From Bacillus inaquosorum KCTC 13429 (lineage in GTDB: Bacteria > Bacillota > Bacilli > Bacillales > Bacillaceae), in the NCBI RefSeq assembly GCF_000332645.1, contig NZ_AMXN01000005.1, positions 248,001 to 312,000 on the forward strand: a stretch of 64,000 nucleotides of DNA, read 5' to 3'. The notes under the pieces were generated by a model. That model did no database searches. It was given only the letters and a program-made list of their open reading frames with translations, and was not told where the DNA came from. The position numbers and the translations under genes are program-made. Each line of letters opens with the position of its first letter. The stretch's first letter is position 1. Shown one piece after another: positions 31,171 through 44,207 of the stretch.

Positions 31171-32420
31171 TCATGACATCCCGTTGTCTTCATATAGAGA
31201 TACCCTGCGGCTGCCAGAGCTGCCGGATAAAGGAGTGCCCAGCCGCTGAACGTGTAAATCACTGCGCACGCCATAAACGCCCCGAGCGCCATCCACCAGC
31301 CTGAATCTCTCCATTTCAGCAGTTTCAGTGCTGCTGCCATTGTACATATGTAAGAGGCAATGAATGCCGCACTCGGCCCTTTTAACAGAGCCGTCAAATC
31401 GATTTGAAACAAGCCATGCGCCGCAAGCACTAAGCCAAACACTGCGGCCAGCACTATCAATACACGGATAGGCGTATGTTTTGTCTCACTGAGTTTCCCG
31501 AAATATAAGGGGATGTGCCCCTCTCTCGCTAATGCGTATACCATTCGGGAAAAACCCGCAATATTGGCGTGAATGGTGGCGAATGTAATAAACAGTGCTA
31601 AACATACCGTTACATATACTCCGCTTTCCCCGGCCCCTTTTGAGATAAGCATCGCAAGCGATGCGATTTCTCCATTCTCTCCATAGGAATGAGTCCCTAT
31701 CGTCACAAAAGACAGCATGATATACAGCCCTGCTACACAAGCCGCTGCCAAGAACAAGCTGAGCGGGACATCTTTCTCAGGGCGATGAAATTCCTCAGCC
31801 AATGGGGTAATCATTTCCCAGCCTACAAAAGAGAAAAAAATCATAACAGAAACAGACCCTGCGGCAGACCAGCCATGCGGAAGTAACGGCTTAAATTCTG
31901 CTATCCTGACGTGAGGCAATGACACGGCAATAGAAGCGACAAGCAGAAATACGATGACACAAATGACGAGTGTACTGATGTTTGCAGATAGTTGAATGCC
32001 TCTTATATGAAGCAAAATGGAGACAGCCAGCATGCAACCTGCAATTAAAGTAATCTGCCAATCCGAAGCCTCTGTAACGTAACTGACGTAATGCGCGCCA
32101 GTCAAAGCGATGACAGGAACGCCGATCGGAACGGACCCTAACATGATCCAGCCCAAAATCGCTCCGGCTTTTTTCTGAAAAGCCAGCTGCACATAAGCCG
32201 TGATTCCTCCCGCGCTGGGCGCTATTTTCACAAGCCGGGCCAGCGTGCCGACAAGAAGAAAAGATAAGAAAGACATGAACACCCAAACAAATAAAGAAGC
32301 GGGACCGGCTGCGTCAGCAGTGACAGACGGCAGGATTAATATCCCGCAGCCTAAAACGGCCCCAATCGTTAATGCCGTCCCTTGAATCCAAGTGATAGAA
32401 CGCTGCAATTCTGGCAACAT
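31146..32420 (-). CDS. yecA: Amino acid permease YecA
   Basis: A 424-residue APC-superfamily permease with about 12 helices and the family opening TIGAVLGCGILILPS (helix 1 substrate loop). The ATG at 32420 follows GGAAGAGGAGGCATC; a longer reading from 32471 has no ribosome site. The substrate is unknown. The divergent Lrp/AsnC-type gene 143 bases away suggests amino-acid-responsive control. Confidence 0.9.
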   Translation of the reverse strand: MLPELQRSITWIQGTALTIGAVLGCGILILPSVTADAAGPASLFVWVFMSFLSFLLVGTLARLVKIAPSAGGITAYVQLAFQKKAGAILGWIMLGSVPIGVPVIALTGAHYVSYVTEASDWQITLIAGCMLAVSILLHIRGIQLSANISTLVICVIVFLLVASIAVSLPHVRIAEFKPLLPHGWSAAGSVSVMIFFSFVGWEMITPLAEEFHRPEKDVPLSLFLAAACVAGLYIMLSFVTIGTHSYGENGEIASLAMLISKGAGESGVYVTVCLALFITFATIHANIAGFSRMVYALAREGHIPLYFGKLSETKHTPIRVLIVLAAVFGLVLAAHGLFQIDLTALLKGPSAAFIASYICTMAAALKLLKWRDSGWWMALGAFMACAVIYTFSGWALLYPAALAAAGYLYMKTTGCHEKKLDHVL

Positions 32421-32563
32421 GATGCCTCCTCTTCCGTTGATGGCTTTATTATAGGAAAAATAAGACGGCATCCATATGCTACAATTAAGTTAAATCAACA
32501 GCATCACCTTATGATAAAAGGAATTTTCACGAATTTGCTTAAACATGTAAAGGAGCCAGACAA

Positions 32564-32986
32564 ATGGACGATACAGACCTTCAAATTCTCTCGCATTTGC
32601 AGCGAAATGGCAGATTAACGATGGTTGAGCTGGGAAAGCTTGTCGGACTCAGCTCGCCAAGCGCGGCGGAACGTGTCAGGAAGCTGGAAGACAGAGGAGT
32701 GATTACCGGCTACAGCGCGAATATCTGTTACGAAAAACTAAACAAGCACGTAACGGCTTTTATTCTGATGGAGCCGAAAAGCTGTAAACACTATGCCGCC
32801 TTTGCTGCAGCGCACCCGGATGTGGCAGAAAACCACCGCATTACAGGGATGTACAGCTATGTGACAAAAGTGGTGACAGAATCAGTACATACGCTTGAAG
32901 ATTTTATTGACGCTTCGATGGCCCACGGAAAACCGACTACGCTGGTTGTGCTTTCTTCTTCCGCTCACCACCCCGCTTTTGTATAA
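32564..32986 (+). CDS. yezC: Lrp/AsnC-family regulator
   Basis: A 140-residue regulator. The N-terminal helix-turn-helix is MDDTDLQILSHLQRNG then VELGKLVGLSSPSAAERVRKLE (split at residue 22), the classic Lrp/AsnC layout, and a RAM ligand-binding fold fills residues 60-135. It is preceded by AAAGGAGCC. It is divergent from yecA and probably controls it; the effector is unknown. The gene name follows the 168 order from memory. Confidence 0.85.
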   Translation: MDDTDLQILSHLQRNGRLTMVELGKLVGLSSPSAAERVRKLEDRGVITGYSANICYEKLNKHVTAFILMEPKSCKHYAAFAAAHPDVAENHRITGMYSYVTKVVTESVHTLEDFIDASMAHGKPTTLVVLSSSAHHPAFV

Positions 32987-33014
32987 AAAAACCCGCAGCT
33001 TAATCTGCGGGTTT
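32983..33014. terminator. Bidirectional terminator between yezC and purD
   Basis: AAAAAAACCCGCAG / CTGCGGGTTTT with a short loop lies between convergent genes. It ends the pur operon on the minus strand. Confidence 0.88.
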
Positions 33015-33022
33015 TCTACATT

Positions 33023-34306
<1,284 letters not shown>

Positions 34307-35845
34307 TTAATGTTTGAAGTGTCTAATGCCGGTGAATACCATGGCAATGCCGTACTCATCCGCTTTTTTGATGGAATCCTCATCACGTACAGATCCCCCC
34401 GGCTGAATGATAGCCGTAACGCCCGCTTTTGCCGCTTCTTCAACAGTATCCGGCATTGGGAAAAATGCATCAGATCCAAGTGCGCTGCCTTTCGCTTTTT
34501 CTCCTGCTTGCTCAATGGCAATTTTCGCTGATCCGACGCGGTTCATTTGGCCTGCTCCAACGCCGACTGTCATGTTGTCCTTTGTGAGAACGATCGCATT
34601 TGATTTCACATGCTTTACGACTTTCCAAGCAAGCTTCAAGTCTTCCCACTCTTGCTCGTTCGGCTCTCTTTTTGTCGGAATGCTGATCTCAGCATCATCA
34701 AAGCCGTGCATATCTAAATCTTGAATCAGCAGCCCGCCTTGAACGGATGTCAGCTGTTTTTCTTTTTGAACGGCAGCTGTCACATCAAGCGTCAGCAGAC
34801 GAAGATTTTTCTTCGCAGTCAGGATGTCAAGCGCTTCTTGGCTGAATGAAGGCGCAATGATGATTTCTAAGAAAATGTTGTGAAGCGCCTCTGCAGTTGC
34901 TTTGTCCACTTCACGGTTCAGCGCGATAATGCCGCCGAAGATAGATGTTTTATCCGCTTCAAATGCTCTGTCAAACGCTTCTGCGATCGTTTTTCCTGTT
35001 CCTACGCCGCAAGGATTCATATGCTTTACGGCAACCGCAGCCGGCTCAGTGAATTCACGAACGATTTGAACTGCTGCATCCGCGTCTTTAATGTTGTTGT
35101 AAGAAAGCTCTTTTCCGTGGAGCTGTTCTGCTTGCGCAATAGATCCTTTAACAGGAAGCGCGCTTTGGTAGAATGTTGCTTCCTGATGCGGGTTCTCTCC
35201 GTAGCGAAGCGATTGTTTTTTCTCAAATGTTACAGTGAATTGTTCCGGTTCTTTTTCACCGACAACATCTGTCAGATAATCAGCGATCAGTGCATCATAT
35301 GCCGCAGTATGACGGAATACTTTTGCCGCCAGCTCGCGTTTTTTCTGAAGTGATACGCCGCCTTCTTCTTTGATTTGATTCAGCACTGGGCTGTAATCCG
35401 CCGGATCAACGATAACCGTCACATCCTGATGGTTTTTTGATGCCGCACGCAGCATACCCGGGCCGCCGATGTCGATATTTTCAATCGCATCTTCATATGT
35501 GACATCTTCTTTAGAAATCGTTTCTTTAAATGGATAAAGGTTGACGACAACGAGGTCAATCGGCTGAATCCCGTGTTCATTGATCTGCGCCATATGCTCT
35601 TCATTGCCGCGAACTGCCAGAAGACCGCCGTGAATATTCGGATGAAGTGTTTTTAGCCGTCCGTCCATAATTTCAGGAAAGCCTGTCACTTCAGAAATTC
35701 CGATGACATTCACACCGTTTTCTTGAAGAAGCTTTTTCGTTCCGCCTGTTGAAATGACTTCAACGCCAAGCTCTGTCAGTTCTTTTACAAAAGGAACGAG
35801 ATTTGTTTTATCTGAAACACTGATTAATGCACGTTTAATGGTCAT
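34307..35845 (-). CDS. purH: Bifunctional AICAR transformylase/IMP cyclohydrolase PurH
   Basis: A 512-residue bifunctional enzyme for the last two steps to IMP. The N-terminal MGS-like cyclohydrolase domain ([18 protein letters not shown], about 1-195) is followed by the transformylase domain with KHMNPCGVG (near 265, catalytic Lys-His) and [10 protein letters not shown] near the end. The ATG overlaps the purN stop by four bases. Confidence 0.98.
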   Translation of the reverse strand: MTIKRALISVSDKTNLVPFVKELTELGVEVISTGGTKKLLQENGVNVIGISEVTGFPEIMDGRLKTLHPNIHGGLLAVRGNEEHMAQINEHGIQPIDLVVVNLYPFKETISKEDVTYEDAIENIDIGGPGMLRAASKNHQDVTVIVDPADYSPVLNQIKEEGGVSLQKKRELAAKVFRHTAAYDALIADYLTDVVGEKEPEQFTVTFEKKQSLRYGENPHQEATFYQSALPVKGSIAQAEQLHGKELSYNNIKDADAAVQIVREFTEPAAVAVKHMNPCGVGTGKTIAEAFDRAFEADKTSIFGGIIALNREVDKATAEALHNIFLEIIIAPSFSQEALDILTAKKNLRLLTLDVTAAVQKEKQLTSVQGGLLIQDLDMHGFDDAEISIPTKREPNEQEWEDLKLAWKVVKHVKSNAIVLTKDNMTVGVGAGQMNRVGSAKIAIEQAGEKAKGSALGSDAFFPMPDTVEEAAKAGVTAIIQPGGSVRDEDSIKKADEYGIAMVFTGIRHFKH

Positions 35846-36429
35846 GCCTTTTCACCTCTGTTATTTAATCCTAATAGCTGTTTAATCACAATCGGATACC
35901 ATTTATGCTCAAGCTTGTGAATCCGCTGTTCGATTGTTTCCAATGTATCGTGTTCGTCAATTTCGATTGCCTTTTGAGCGATGATCGGGCCTGTATCCAT
36001 TCCTTCATCGACATAATGCACGGTGATTCCGGCAACCTTCACACCCGCGCGGTACGCCTGCCCGACTGCATCAATCCCAGGAAACGCGGGAAGAAGCGAC
36101 GGGTGAATGTTGATGATTTTTCCTCCGTATGCCTGAAGCAGCGTGTCACCGATCAGCCTCATATATCCGGCAAGAACAATCAATTCAACGTCATGAAGGC
36201 GAAGCTGTTCAATAATGGCCCGTTCAAATGCGGCCTTGTTTTCATAAGACTTCGGCTCAAATGCAAAGGATGGAATATGGAACGTTTCCGCCCGTTCGAT
36301 GACTTTCGCCTGCGGTTTATCGCAAACGAGGAGCGATACGGACGCATCCCAGTTCTCCTCTTTCAAACGCGTGACGATGGCTTCGAAGTTTGAACCGTTT
36401 CCGGATGCAAATACCGCAAACTTTTTCAT
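35842..36429 (-). CDS. purN: GAR transformylase PurN
   Basis: A 195-residue formyltetrahydrofolate-dependent GAR transformylase. [12 protein letters not shown] (N-terminal phosphate loop), [13 protein letters not shown] (about 105-117, catalytic Asn-x-His) and [12 protein letters not shown] (Asp) complete the active site. It overlaps purM and purH by four bases at each end, so translation is coupled. Confidence 0.98.
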   Translation of the reverse strand: MKKFAVFASGNGSNFEAIVTRLKEENWDASVSLLVCDKPQAKVIERAETFHIPSFAFEPKSYENKAAFERAIIEQLRLHDVELIVLAGYMRLIGDTLLQAYGGKIINIHPSLLPAFPGIDAVGQAYRAGVKVAGITVHYVDEGMDTGPIIAQKAIEIDEHDTLETIEQRIHKLEHKWYPIVIKQLLGLNNRGEKA

Positions 36430-37466
36430 GAAAGTGCCGCACCGCCGAATGTGACGCCTTCTCCTTGTTTCACACGCCCGATCAAATAGGCTTTTTCGCC
36501 ATGGCTTTCAAGCGTTCCGATCACATCCGTCAGATGCTCTTCTTTGACTGCCAAAACAAAGCCGATCCCCATATTAAAGACGTTGAACATGTCTTCTTCC
36601 TTCAGCTTGCCATACTCTTGCAGGAAAGAGAAAATTGGCGGGATCGGCCATGAGCCGTTATCGATTTCCGCACTTAAGCCTTCTGGAAGCATGCGCGGGA
36701 TATTTTCGATGAATCCTCCGCCTGTCACGTGCGCCATGCCGTCGACTTTTCCGCTTTTCACCGCCGCAAGCACAGGCTTCACGTAAATTCTTGTCGGTTC
36801 AAGCAACTCCTCGCCAAGGGGGCGGTCAAACGGTTCGTATGTTTTATCAAGATCCAGCTCCGCATCCTCCAAAAGCACTTTTCTGACAAGGGAAAATCCG
36901 TTGCTGTGAAGGCCGCTGGAGCTCAGGCCGATCAAAAGATGACCTTCTTTGATGTTTTCTCCAGTCACGATTTCGTCCTTTTCCGCCACTCCGACTGAGA
37001 AACCGGCAATATCGTATTCATCAGCTGTATATAGTCCCGGCATTTCAGCAGTCTCGCCGCCAACTAAGGCTGAACCTGACTGCTCACAGCCGTCTGCTAC
37101 ACCTTGTACGATCTGCTCAATTTTCACAGGGTCCGCTTTGCCGACCGCTAAATAATCAAGGAAAAACAGCGGTTCTGCACCTTGTGCCAGCACATCATTG
37201 ACACACATTGCAACAGCGTCCACGCCAATCGTGTCATGCTTATCCATGGAAAAAGCTAGCTTTAATTTTGTGCCGACACCGTCCGTTCCCGAAATTAAAA
37301 CAGGTTTTTGATAAGAAAGCTCAGACAGGTCAAACATGCCGCCAAAACCGCCAAGGCTGCCCATAACGCCAAGCCGTTTTGTGCGCTCCACATGTTTTTT
37401 CATTCGTTTTACAGCTTCATATCCGGCTTCGATGTCAACTCCTGCGTTTTTATATGCTTCAGACAT
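36426..37466 (-). CDS. purM: AIR synthetase PurM
   Basis: A 346-residue AIR synthetase that closes the imidazole ring from FGAM with ATP. Key segments are [12 protein letters not shown] (near 60), GGETAEMPG (near 140) and HVTGGGF (near 245). The start is MSEAYKNAG at 37466, preceded by AAAGGAGTG; an in-frame start at 37475 lies in the ribosome site. It opens the purMNHD segment. Confidence 0.97.
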   Translation of the reverse strand: MSEAYKNAGVDIEAGYEAVKRMKKHVERTKRLGVMGSLGGFGGMFDLSELSYQKPVLISGTDGVGTKLKLAFSMDKHDTIGVDAVAMCVNDVLAQGAEPLFFLDYLAVGKADPVKIEQIVQGVADGCEQSGSALVGGETAEMPGLYTADEYDIAGFSVGVAEKDEIVTGENIKEGHLLIGLSSSGLHSNGFSLVRKVLLEDAELDLDKTYEPFDRPLGEELLEPTRIYVKPVLAAVKSGKVDGMAHVTGGGFIENIPRMLPEGLSAEIDNGSWPIPPIFSFLQEYGKLKEEDMFNVFNMGIGFVLAVKEEHLTDVIGTLESHGEKAYLIGRVKQGEGVTFGGAALS

Positions 37467-37524
37467 CCTATTCACTCCTTTAAGGCGCTTTTCAAAATAT
37501 CTCCCCGAACGAGGGCAGAATGAG

Positions 37525-37550
37525 AAAGGCAGCCGAACTGCGCTGCCTTT
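37525..37550 (-). other. Intercistronic hairpin between purF and purM
   Basis: AAAGGCAGC and GCTGCCTTT form a perfect 9-bp stem with an 8-base loop in the 100-base gap. No T-run follows on the minus strand, so it is not a standard terminator; mRNA processing or stability is possible. Confidence 0.7.
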
Positions 37551-37566
37551 ATGTCATTTTCAAGTT

Positions 37567-38997
37567 TTATTTGGTTAATACCGCTTCTTTTACATGAGGA
37601 AGCACTGTATCCTGGTAAATTTCAGTCGGATATTTCCCTGTAAAGCAAGCGAGACACTGTCCGCAATTAGAGTCATCGTATTTTCTGCCAATGCCTTTCA
37701 GCAGCCCTTCCACACTCAAAAATGAGAGAGTGTCGGCTCCGATTTCCTGACGGATTTCTTCAACAGAATGGGAAGACGCGATCAGTTCTTCATGTGTGGA
37801 CGTATCAATGCCGTAAAAGCACGGATGAGCGATTGGCGGTGAACTGATTTTGACATGCACCTCTGTCGCACCCGCTTCTCTGAGCATCGTGACAATCCGG
37901 CGGCTTGTTGTTCCACGCACGATAGAGTCATCCACCATGACGACGCGTTTGCCTTCCACAACCCCGCGCACCGCAGACAGCTTCATTCTGACGCCTTGCT
38001 CGCGCAGAGCCTGAGACGGCTGAATAAACGTTCTGCCGACATAGCGGTTTTTGATTAAGCCAAGCTCGTACGGGATGCCTGTTGCTTCTGCATAGCCGAT
38101 TGCCGCAGAAATACTGGAATCCGGAACCCCTGTTACGACGTCAGCTTCAACTGCTGATTCCTGAGCCAGCATTTTCCCGAGGTTTTTACGCGCACTGTGC
38201 ACGTTAATGCCGTCAATGTTGCTGTCAGGCCTTGAGAAATAAATGTACTCCATGCTGCAAATGGAACGGTTGATATTCATGGAAAAACGCTCTGATTTCA
38301 TGCCTTCATCATTGATGATCAGCATTTCGCCCGGTTCTACCTCACGAAGATACGTTGCGCCGACCACATCAAATGCGCATGTTTCTGATGCGACAACATA
38401 AGCATCACCCATCATTCCGATTGACAGCGGTCTAAGCCCGTTCGGGTCAAGCGCGACAATCATTTCTGTTTCGGTCATGATCAAGAACGCGTAAGCGCCT
38501 TTCAGCATGGAAAGCGAGTTTTTAATTTGATCCTTCAGCGTGAAGTGGCCGCTTCTTTTGATCAGGTGAGCCAAAACCTCTGTGTCCGAAGAGGTTTGAA
38601 AAATGCTCCCTTGATTTTCAAGCTGCTGCTTCAGCTGAGTGGCATTGACGAGATTTCCGTTATGGGCAAGCGCCAGGCTGCCGTTGTTTTGGGACCGGAA
38701 GAGGAGCGGCTGAACATTTTCATATCCGCCGCCTCCAGCCGTCGCGTACCGAACGTGCCCGATTGCGCCTTTCCCCTTTACTTTGCTGAGCTCGCCGTTT
38801 TGAAACACTTCAGTGATCAGGCCTTGGCCTTTGTGCGCCGTCAGTTTTTCACCGTCAGTTGCGACAATTCCCGCGCCCTCCTGTCCTCTGTGCTGGAGGC
38901 TGTGGAGGCCGTAATATGTGATTTGCGGGGCTTCTTCATGTCCCCAAATCCCAAAAACGCCGCATTCTTCATTTAAGCCTTTGATTTCAGCAAGCAT
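37567..38997 (-). CDS. purF: Glutamine PRPP amidotransferase PurF
   Basis: A 476-residue enzyme for the committed step, PRPP to phosphoribosylamine. The precursor starts [11 protein letters not shown], an 11-residue propeptide removed to expose the catalytic Cys of CGVFGIWGH (Ntn hydrolase). The PRPP site is [13 protein letters not shown] (about 345-357). Cluster cysteines near the end (CGQC, C) bind the 4Fe-4S of the Bacillus enzyme. The start at 38997 is preferred over 39015. It overlaps the purL end by 25 bases. Confidence 0.98.
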   Translation of the reverse strand: MLAEIKGLNEECGVFGIWGHEEAPQITYYGLHSLQHRGQEGAGIVATDGEKLTAHKGQGLITEVFQNGELSKVKGKGAIGHVRYATAGGGGYENVQPLLFRSQNNGSLALAHNGNLVNATQLKQQLENQGSIFQTSSDTEVLAHLIKRSGHFTLKDQIKNSLSMLKGAYAFLIMTETEMIVALDPNGLRPLSIGMMGDAYVVASETCAFDVVGATYLREVEPGEMLIINDEGMKSERFSMNINRSICSMEYIYFSRPDSNIDGINVHSARKNLGKMLAQESAVEADVVTGVPDSSISAAIGYAEATGIPYELGLIKNRYVGRTFIQPSQALREQGVRMKLSAVRGVVEGKRVVMVDDSIVRGTTSRRIVTMLREAGATEVHVKISSPPIAHPCFYGIDTSTHEELIASSHSVEEIRQEIGADTLSFLSVEGLLKGIGRKYDDSNCGQCLACFTGKYPTEIYQDTVLPHVKEAVLTK

Positions 38998-41201
38998 GGG
39001 ATAGCTCCTTTCCATGCGCGCTCAAGCTCTTTCGTTTGCGCATGAATCAATTGTTGTCCGTCTTGGTTTTGAATCGCCAGAAGTCCGTCAGCTGTTACCT
39101 CACCGATATGAACCGCATCTTTCACCGCTGCTTCAAACGCTGCTTGATGTTCTTTTTTCACAGAAACAACAAAGCGGGATTGAGATTCAGAGAATAATAA
39201 CGCTGCCTCTCCTTCAACAGTCACGTTTGCGCCAAGGTTTTCCGTCGTCATGACACTTTCTGCAATCGCTACGCCTAAGCCGCCTTCAGACACATCATGT
39301 GCAGATTGAACGAAGCCTTTTTTAATCGCGCCAAGTAGCGCTCTTTGGCGTGACAGCTCTACATCAAGATCGATTTGCGGCGCTTTGCCGTAAATGCTGC
39401 CTTCTGTCATTTTTTGCAGCTCACTACCAGCAAACTCAGGTTTTGTTTCACCGATCACGTAAACGAGATCTCCCGCTTGTTTGAAATGCTGTGTTGTAAT
39501 GTGTGCTGTATCTTCAATTAAGCCGACCATGCCGATAACAGGTGTCGGGTAGATCGCTGTGCCGTTTGATTCGTTATAAAGCGATACGTTTCCGCCGATA
39601 ACCGGTGTGCTGAGAACATTGCACGCCTCACTGATGCCGTCAGCCGCTTTTTCGATCTGCCAGAAGATTTCCGGTTTCTCCGGGTTTCCGAAGTTAAGGT
39701 TATCTGTGACGGCAAGCGGTTCTGCACCTGAGCAAATGATGTTGCGCGCTGCTTCAGCGACAGCGATTTTTCCGCCGACTTCAGGATCAAGATAGAGATA
39801 ACGGGCATTACAATCTGTCGTCATCGCCAGCGCCTTTTTCGTTCCGCGGATTCTGAGAACACCTGCGTCAGACCCAGGAGCGACAACTGTATTCGTCCGC
39901 ACCATGTAGTCATACTGATCGTAAACCCATTCTTTACTTGCGATCGTAGGCTGCTGGAGGAGGGCCTTCAGCGTTTCATTGGCATCATCAATTTGAGGAG
40001 CCGGAACGTCTGTCTCTAAAAACTCGCGGTAGTAAGCAGGCTCTTGAGAAGGCTTGTGGTAAACCGGTGCTTCTTCTGCCAAGGCATCAACAGGCAGCTC
40101 GCACACTACCTCTCCTTTATGTGTCAGGCGAAGCATTTTATCATCTGTCACACGTCCGACAGAAACCGCTTCAAGATCGTACTTGTCAAAAATATCGATG
40201 ATTTCCTGCTCACGTCCGCGTTCGATAACCAAAAGCATCCGTTCCTGTGATTCAGAAAGCATCATTTCATAAGCGGTCATGCCTGTTTCACGCTGAGGAA
40301 TCAGGTCAAGATTCATCTCAATACCAGAACCGGCTTTACTTGCCATTTCGGCACTTGAGCTTGTTAAACCGGCAGCTCCCATATCCTGAATGCCGACTAA
40401 CGCATCACATTGGATGACTTCCAGACATGCTTCAAGCAAAAGCTTCTCCATAAACGGGTCGCCCACTTGAACAGCAGAGCGTTTTTCTTCAGACGAATCA
40501 GACATTTCTTCAGAAGCAAACGTAGCGCCGTGGATTCCGTCACGCCCTGTTTTCGCTCCTACGTACATCACTGTGTTGCCGACACCCTTTGCCTGGCCTT
40601 TTTTGATGTCTTCATGATTAATTAATCCGACGCACATTGCGTTGACGAGCGGATTTCCTTCATAGCTGCTGTCAAACTGCACTTCTCCGCCGACTGTCGG
40701 GATCCCGATACAGTTGCCGTATCCGGCGATTCCCGCTACTACTTCTTCAAACAAGTACTTCACGCGCGGTGAAGTCAGTTCACCAAATCGAAGAGAGTTC
40801 AATACAGCGATTGGACGGGCACCCATTGAGAATACGTCACGGATAATGCCGCCTACGCCAGTCGCAGCGCCTTGGTAAGGTTCGAGAGCTGATGGGTGGT
40901 TATGTGATTCAATTTTGAACACAACCGCTTGGTTATCACCGATATCAACGATTCCGGCGCCTTCCCCCGGACCTTGCAGCACGCGCTCTCCGCTTGTCGG
41001 GAATTTACGCAGAATCGGCTTTGAGTTTTTGTAGCTGCAATGCTCTGACCACATGACAGAAAAAATCCCGATTTCTGTGTAGTTCGGCAATCTTCCAAGA
41101 ATGGATTCAATCAATGCAAACTCATCATCACTGACACCCATTTGCTGATACAGTTTCTCTTCTTTTATTTGTTCTTTACTTGGTTCAAGCAGTAGTGACA
41201 T
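38973..41201 (-). CDS. purL: FGAM synthase subunit PurL
   Basis: A 742-residue small-type PurL, the synthetase subunit that works with PurQ and PurS to convert FGAR to FGAM. It starts after GGAGGG and shows [12 protein letters not shown] (near 50), [11 protein letters not shown] (near 97, ATP site) and [10 protein letters not shown] (near 650). It overlaps purQ by 17 and purF by 25 bases. Confidence 0.98.
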   Translation of the reverse strand: MSLLLEPSKEQIKEEKLYQQMGVSDDEFALIESILGRLPNYTEIGIFSVMWSEHCSYKNSKPILRKFPTSGERVLQGPGEGAGIVDIGDNQAVVFKIESHNHPSALEPYQGAATGVGGIIRDVFSMGARPIAVLNSLRFGELTSPRVKYLFEEVVAGIAGYGNCIGIPTVGGEVQFDSSYEGNPLVNAMCVGLINHEDIKKGQAKGVGNTVMYVGAKTGRDGIHGATFASEEMSDSSEEKRSAVQVGDPFMEKLLLEACLEVIQCDALVGIQDMGAAGLTSSSAEMASKAGSGIEMNLDLIPQRETGMTAYEMMLSESQERMLLVIERGREQEIIDIFDKYDLEAVSVGRVTDDKMLRLTHKGEVVCELPVDALAEEAPVYHKPSQEPAYYREFLETDVPAPQIDDANETLKALLQQPTIASKEWVYDQYDYMVRTNTVVAPGSDAGVLRIRGTKKALAMTTDCNARYLYLDPEVGGKIAVAEAARNIICSGAEPLAVTDNLNFGNPEKPEIFWQIEKAADGISEACNVLSTPVIGGNVSLYNESNGTAIYPTPVIGMVGLIEDTAHITTQHFKQAGDLVYVIGETKPEFAGSELQKMTEGSIYGKAPQIDLDVELSRQRALLGAIKKGFVQSAHDVSEGGLGVAIAESVMTTENLGANVTVEGEAALLFSESQSRFVVSVKKEHQAAFEAAVKDAVHIGEVTADGLLAIQNQDGQQLIHAQTKELERAWKGAIPCLLKSKA

Positions 41202-41868
41202 GAGTTTCCCTCCAATTTTTCACGATAGACTGAAATAATTTAAGACCGTCGGCGCTTCCAAGCAGTTCATCGACCGCGCGCTCAGGGTGAGGCATCATGC
41301 CTAATACGTTGCCTTTCTCATTCACGACACCGGCAATGTCGCTGACACTTCCGTTAATATTGGAGCCGTATGTGAAAGCAATTTGATTGTTTTCTTTCAA
41401 TGAAGCAAGCGTTTCGTCATCACAGTAGAAATTTCCTTCTCCATGGGCAACCGGGATTGTAATCGATTGTCCCTTTTCATAGGAAGATGTGAATAATGTT
41501 TTGTCGTTCTGCACAATTAATTCAACCGGACGGCAAATGAACTTCAAATCTTTGTTGCGTCTCATTGCGCCTGGCAGAAGGCCAAGCTCCTGTAAAATCT
41601 GGAATCCATTGCAGACGCCAAGAACAGGTTTTCCTTCAGCCGCCGCCTGTTTGACAGCTGGCATAATATTCGCAAATCGGGCGATAGCGCCGCATCTCAA
41701 GTAGTCGCCGTAAGAAAATCCTCCCGGGATTAATACGCCGTCGAAGCCGTCAAGGCTTGTTTCCTCATGCCAGACGTATTCCACTTCATGGCCGAGCTCA
41801 TCCTTTACAGCATGATACATATCGATATCACAGTTGGAGCCGGGTAACACAATCACCGCAAATTTCAC
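41185..41868 (-). CDS. purQ: FGAM synthase glutaminase subunit PurQ
   Basis: A 227-residue class I glutamine amidotransferase that supplies ammonia to PurL. The nucleophile is Cys in GVCNGFQIL (near 86), and the His/Glu pair is in MMPHPERAV (near 194). It overlaps purS by four bases. Confidence 0.98.
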   Translation of the reverse strand: MKFAVIVLPGSNCDIDMYHAVKDELGHEVEYVWHEETSLDGFDGVLIPGGFSYGDYLRCGAIARFANIMPAVKQAAAEGKPVLGVCNGFQILQELGLLPGAMRRNKDLKFICRPVELIVQNDKTLFTSSYEKGQSITIPVAHGEGNFYCDDETLASLKENNQIAFTYGSNINGSVSDIAGVVNEKGNVLGMMPHPERAVDELLGSADGLKLFQSIVKNWRETHVTTA

Positions 41869-42119
41869 TGTGCGACTACCTCCTCAACCTCGTATCTGTA
41901 ATCTTCAATCACTGTATTCGCAAGAAGTTTTTCGCACATTTCTTTTACGAGCGCGTCAAGATCACGGTCTGATTTTTCAATGGTAAGCTCCATGTATTTC
42001 CCGATGCGCACATCTTGAACCTCGTTGTAAGTCATACTGTGCAAGGCATGCTGGACAGCGCTCCCTTGTGGATCTAGTACACTTTCTTTTAAGCTGACAT
42101 AAATTTTTACTTTATACAT
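41865..42119 (-). CDS. purS: FGAM synthase subunit PurS
   Basis: An 84-residue PurS, the small protein needed to dock PurQ on PurL in Bacillus-type FGAM synthase. It starts [18 protein letters not shown], the family signature, and overlaps purC by eight bases. Confidence 0.98.
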   Translation of the reverse strand: MYKVKIYVSLKESVLDPQGSAVQHALHSMTYNEVQDVRIGKYMELTIEKSDRDLDALVKEMCEKLLANTVIEDYRYEVEEVVAQ

Positions 42120-42837
42120 GATGAATGCCTCCCAGTCTTTTGAAAATCTCTTCGTATGCGTCGGTTAAGCTTCCCAGATTGCGTCTGAATAAATCTTTGT
42201 CCAGCTTTTCGTTCGTGTCTTTATCCCACAAGCGGCATGTGTCAGGTGAAATTTCATCCGCCAAAAGCACTTGCCCGTCTGCATCTAGACCGAATTCAAG
42301 CTTGAAATCTATTAATCTGACATGACAATCGTCAAAAATGGTTTGAAGCTCTTCATTTACTGTTTTTGTAATGGACTTAATGGTTTCTACCTGTTCAGGA
42401 GTCGCCGCTTTTAAGAGCCAAATATGATCTTCTGTGATGAGCGGATCACCCAGCGCGTCATCCTTGTAGTAAAACTCGATAATCGGCTGTTCAAGCTCCG
42501 TGCCTTCTGGAATGCCGAGACGTTTGGACATGCTTCCTGCCACAACATTTCTGACGACGACTTCAAGCGGCACAATCGTTACCTTTTTAATGAGCTGCTC
42601 TGTTTCTGAAATGCGCTCGATAAAATGGTTGTTAATGCCTTTAGCATGAAGGTGTTTGAAAATTAAGCTTGAAATCTCGTTATTTAAGCGCCCTTTCCCG
42701 CTGATTTCTGCTTTTTTCTCGCCGTTAAAGGCAGTGGCGGAGTCTTTATACACGACATACAGCGTGTTTTCGTCATCGGTTTTGTAGATCTTTTTTGCTT
42801 TTCCTTCGTATAAAAGTTCTTTTTTCACAATATTCAC
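42112..42837 (-). CDS. purC: SAICAR synthase PurC
   Basis: A 241-residue SAICAR synthetase joining aspartate to CAIR. It shows ELLYEGKAKKIY at the start, VVVRNVVAGS (near 95) and DEISPDTCRLWD (near 200). The start codon is GTG at 42837, four bases after TTAGGAGGCC; a longer frame to 42873 would read through that site. It opens the purCSQLF segment. Confidence 0.97.
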   Translation of the reverse strand: MNIVKKELLYEGKAKKIYKTDDENTLYVVYKDSATAFNGEKKAEISGKGRLNNEISSLIFKHLHAKGINNHFIERISETEQLIKKVTIVPLEVVVRNVVAGSMSKRLGIPEGTELEQPIIEFYYKDDALGDPLITEDHIWLLKAATPEQVETIKSITKTVNEELQTIFDDCHVRLIDFKLEFGLDADGQVLLADEISPDTCRLWDKDTNEKLDKDLFRRNLGSLTDAYEEIFKRLGGIHHV

Positions 42838-42882
42838 GGAAGGCCTCCTAATCCGAATGTTGGGAATTTTCAAACTGCGGCG

Positions 42883-42917
42883 GCATAGAAGAAGCCGCCT
42901 AACAGCTTCTTCTATGC
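42883..42917 (-). other. Intercistronic hairpin spanning the purB stop
   Basis: GCATAGAAGAAGC and GCTTCTTCTATGC form a perfect 13-bp stem with a 9-base loop. The purB stop TAG is in the stem. No T-run follows, so transcription should continue to purC. Confidence 0.75.
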
Positions 42918-44207
42918 TAAACCTAAACGTTCAAAGATCAGATCAACATTTTTCAGATGGTAGTTGTAATCAAAGCAGTCAGCAATTTTTTCCGAAGAAA
43001 GACGGGAAGTGATTTTCTCTTCCGCTTCCACAAGCTCACGGAACGGCACTTGTTTTTCCCACGCTTCCATTGCCTTCGGCTGCACTGTATCATAGGCTTC
43101 TTCACGAGTCAGGCCTGTGTCAATCAAAGCAAGCAGCACGCGCTGAGAGTAGATAAGGCCGAGTGTGCGGTCCATGTTGCGTTTCATATTTTCCGGGAAG
43201 ACCGTTAAGTTCTTCACGATGTTAGAGAAGCGGTTCAGCATGTAGTTCAGCGCGATTGTCGCATCCGGAAGAATAATCCGTTCTGCTGAAGAATGAGAAA
43301 TATCGCGTTCATGCCATAATGGAACATTTTCGTAAGCCGTCATCATGTAGCCACGAATGACGCGCGCCATGCCTGTCATGTTTTCAGAGCCGATTGGATT
43401 GCGTTTGTGCGGCATTGCAGATGAACCCTTTTGCCCTTTCGCGAAAAATTCCTCAACTTCGCGTGTCTCACTCTTTTGCAGTCCGCGAATTTCCACTGCG
43501 AATTTCTCGATGCTTGTCGCGATCAAAGCAAGTGTCGCCATATAGTCAGCATGGCGGTCACGCTGAAGGGTTTGAGTCGAAATCGGTGCTGCTTTCAATC
43601 CGAGCTTCTCACATACATATTGCTCAACAAATGGATCAATGTTCGCATATGTGCCGACAGCGCCGGAAATCTTCCCGACCTCGATGCCTTCTTTCGCTTG
43701 TTTGAAACGCTCAAGATTGCGTTTCATTTCTTCATGCCAAAGCGCAAGTTTTAAGCCGAATGTTGTAGGCTCAGCGTGTACGCCGTGTGTGCGCCCCATC
43801 ATGACTGTGTATTTATGTTCTTTCGCTTTTTCTTTTATAATGTCAACAAATCTCTCAAGGTCCTTGAGCAGAATATCGTTTGCCTGTTTTAATAAGTAAG
43901 AAAGAGCAGTATCAACAACGTCAGTTGACGTTAAGCCGTAGTGCACCCATTTTCTTTCCTCGCCCAGTGATTCGGAAACGGCGCGTGTAAAAGCGACAAC
44001 GTCATGGCGCGTGTCCTGTTCGATTTCTAAAATGCGGTTAATGTCAAATGACGCGTTCTCGCGCATGACCTTTACGTCTTCTTTCGGAATGACGCCAAGC
44101 TCCGCCCATGCTTCACAGGCAAGAATCTCCACCTCTAGCCACGCTTGAAATCTGTTTTCATCCGTCCAAATCGCGGACATTTCAGGTCTTGAATAACGTT
44201 CGATCAT
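42912..44207 (-). CDS. purB: Adenylosuccinate lyase PurB
   Basis: A 431-residue fumarase-superfamily lyase acting twice in purine synthesis (SAICAR to AICAR, adenylosuccinate to AMP). The signature loop is [12 protein letters not shown] (about 261-272) with the catalytic Ser, and TSTDVVDTA and [10 protein letters not shown] are visible. The ATG overlaps the purK stop by four bases. Confidence 0.98.
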   Translation of the reverse strand: MIERYSRPEMSAIWTDENRFQAWLEVEILACEAWAELGVIPKEDVKVMRENASFDINRILEIEQDTRHDVVAFTRAVSESLGEERKWVHYGLTSTDVVDTALSYLLKQANDILLKDLERFVDIIKEKAKEHKYTVMMGRTHGVHAEPTTFGLKLALWHEEMKRNLERFKQAKEGIEVGKISGAVGTYANIDPFVEQYVCEKLGLKAAPISTQTLQRDRHADYMATLALIATSIEKFAVEIRGLQKSETREVEEFFAKGQKGSSAMPHKRNPIGSENMTGMARVIRGYMMTAYENVPLWHERDISHSSAERIILPDATIALNYMLNRFSNIVKNLTVFPENMKRNMDRTLGLIYSQRVLLALIDTGLTREEAYDTVQPKAMEAWEKQVPFRELVEAEEKITSRLSSEKIADCFDYNYHLKNVDLIFERLGLA

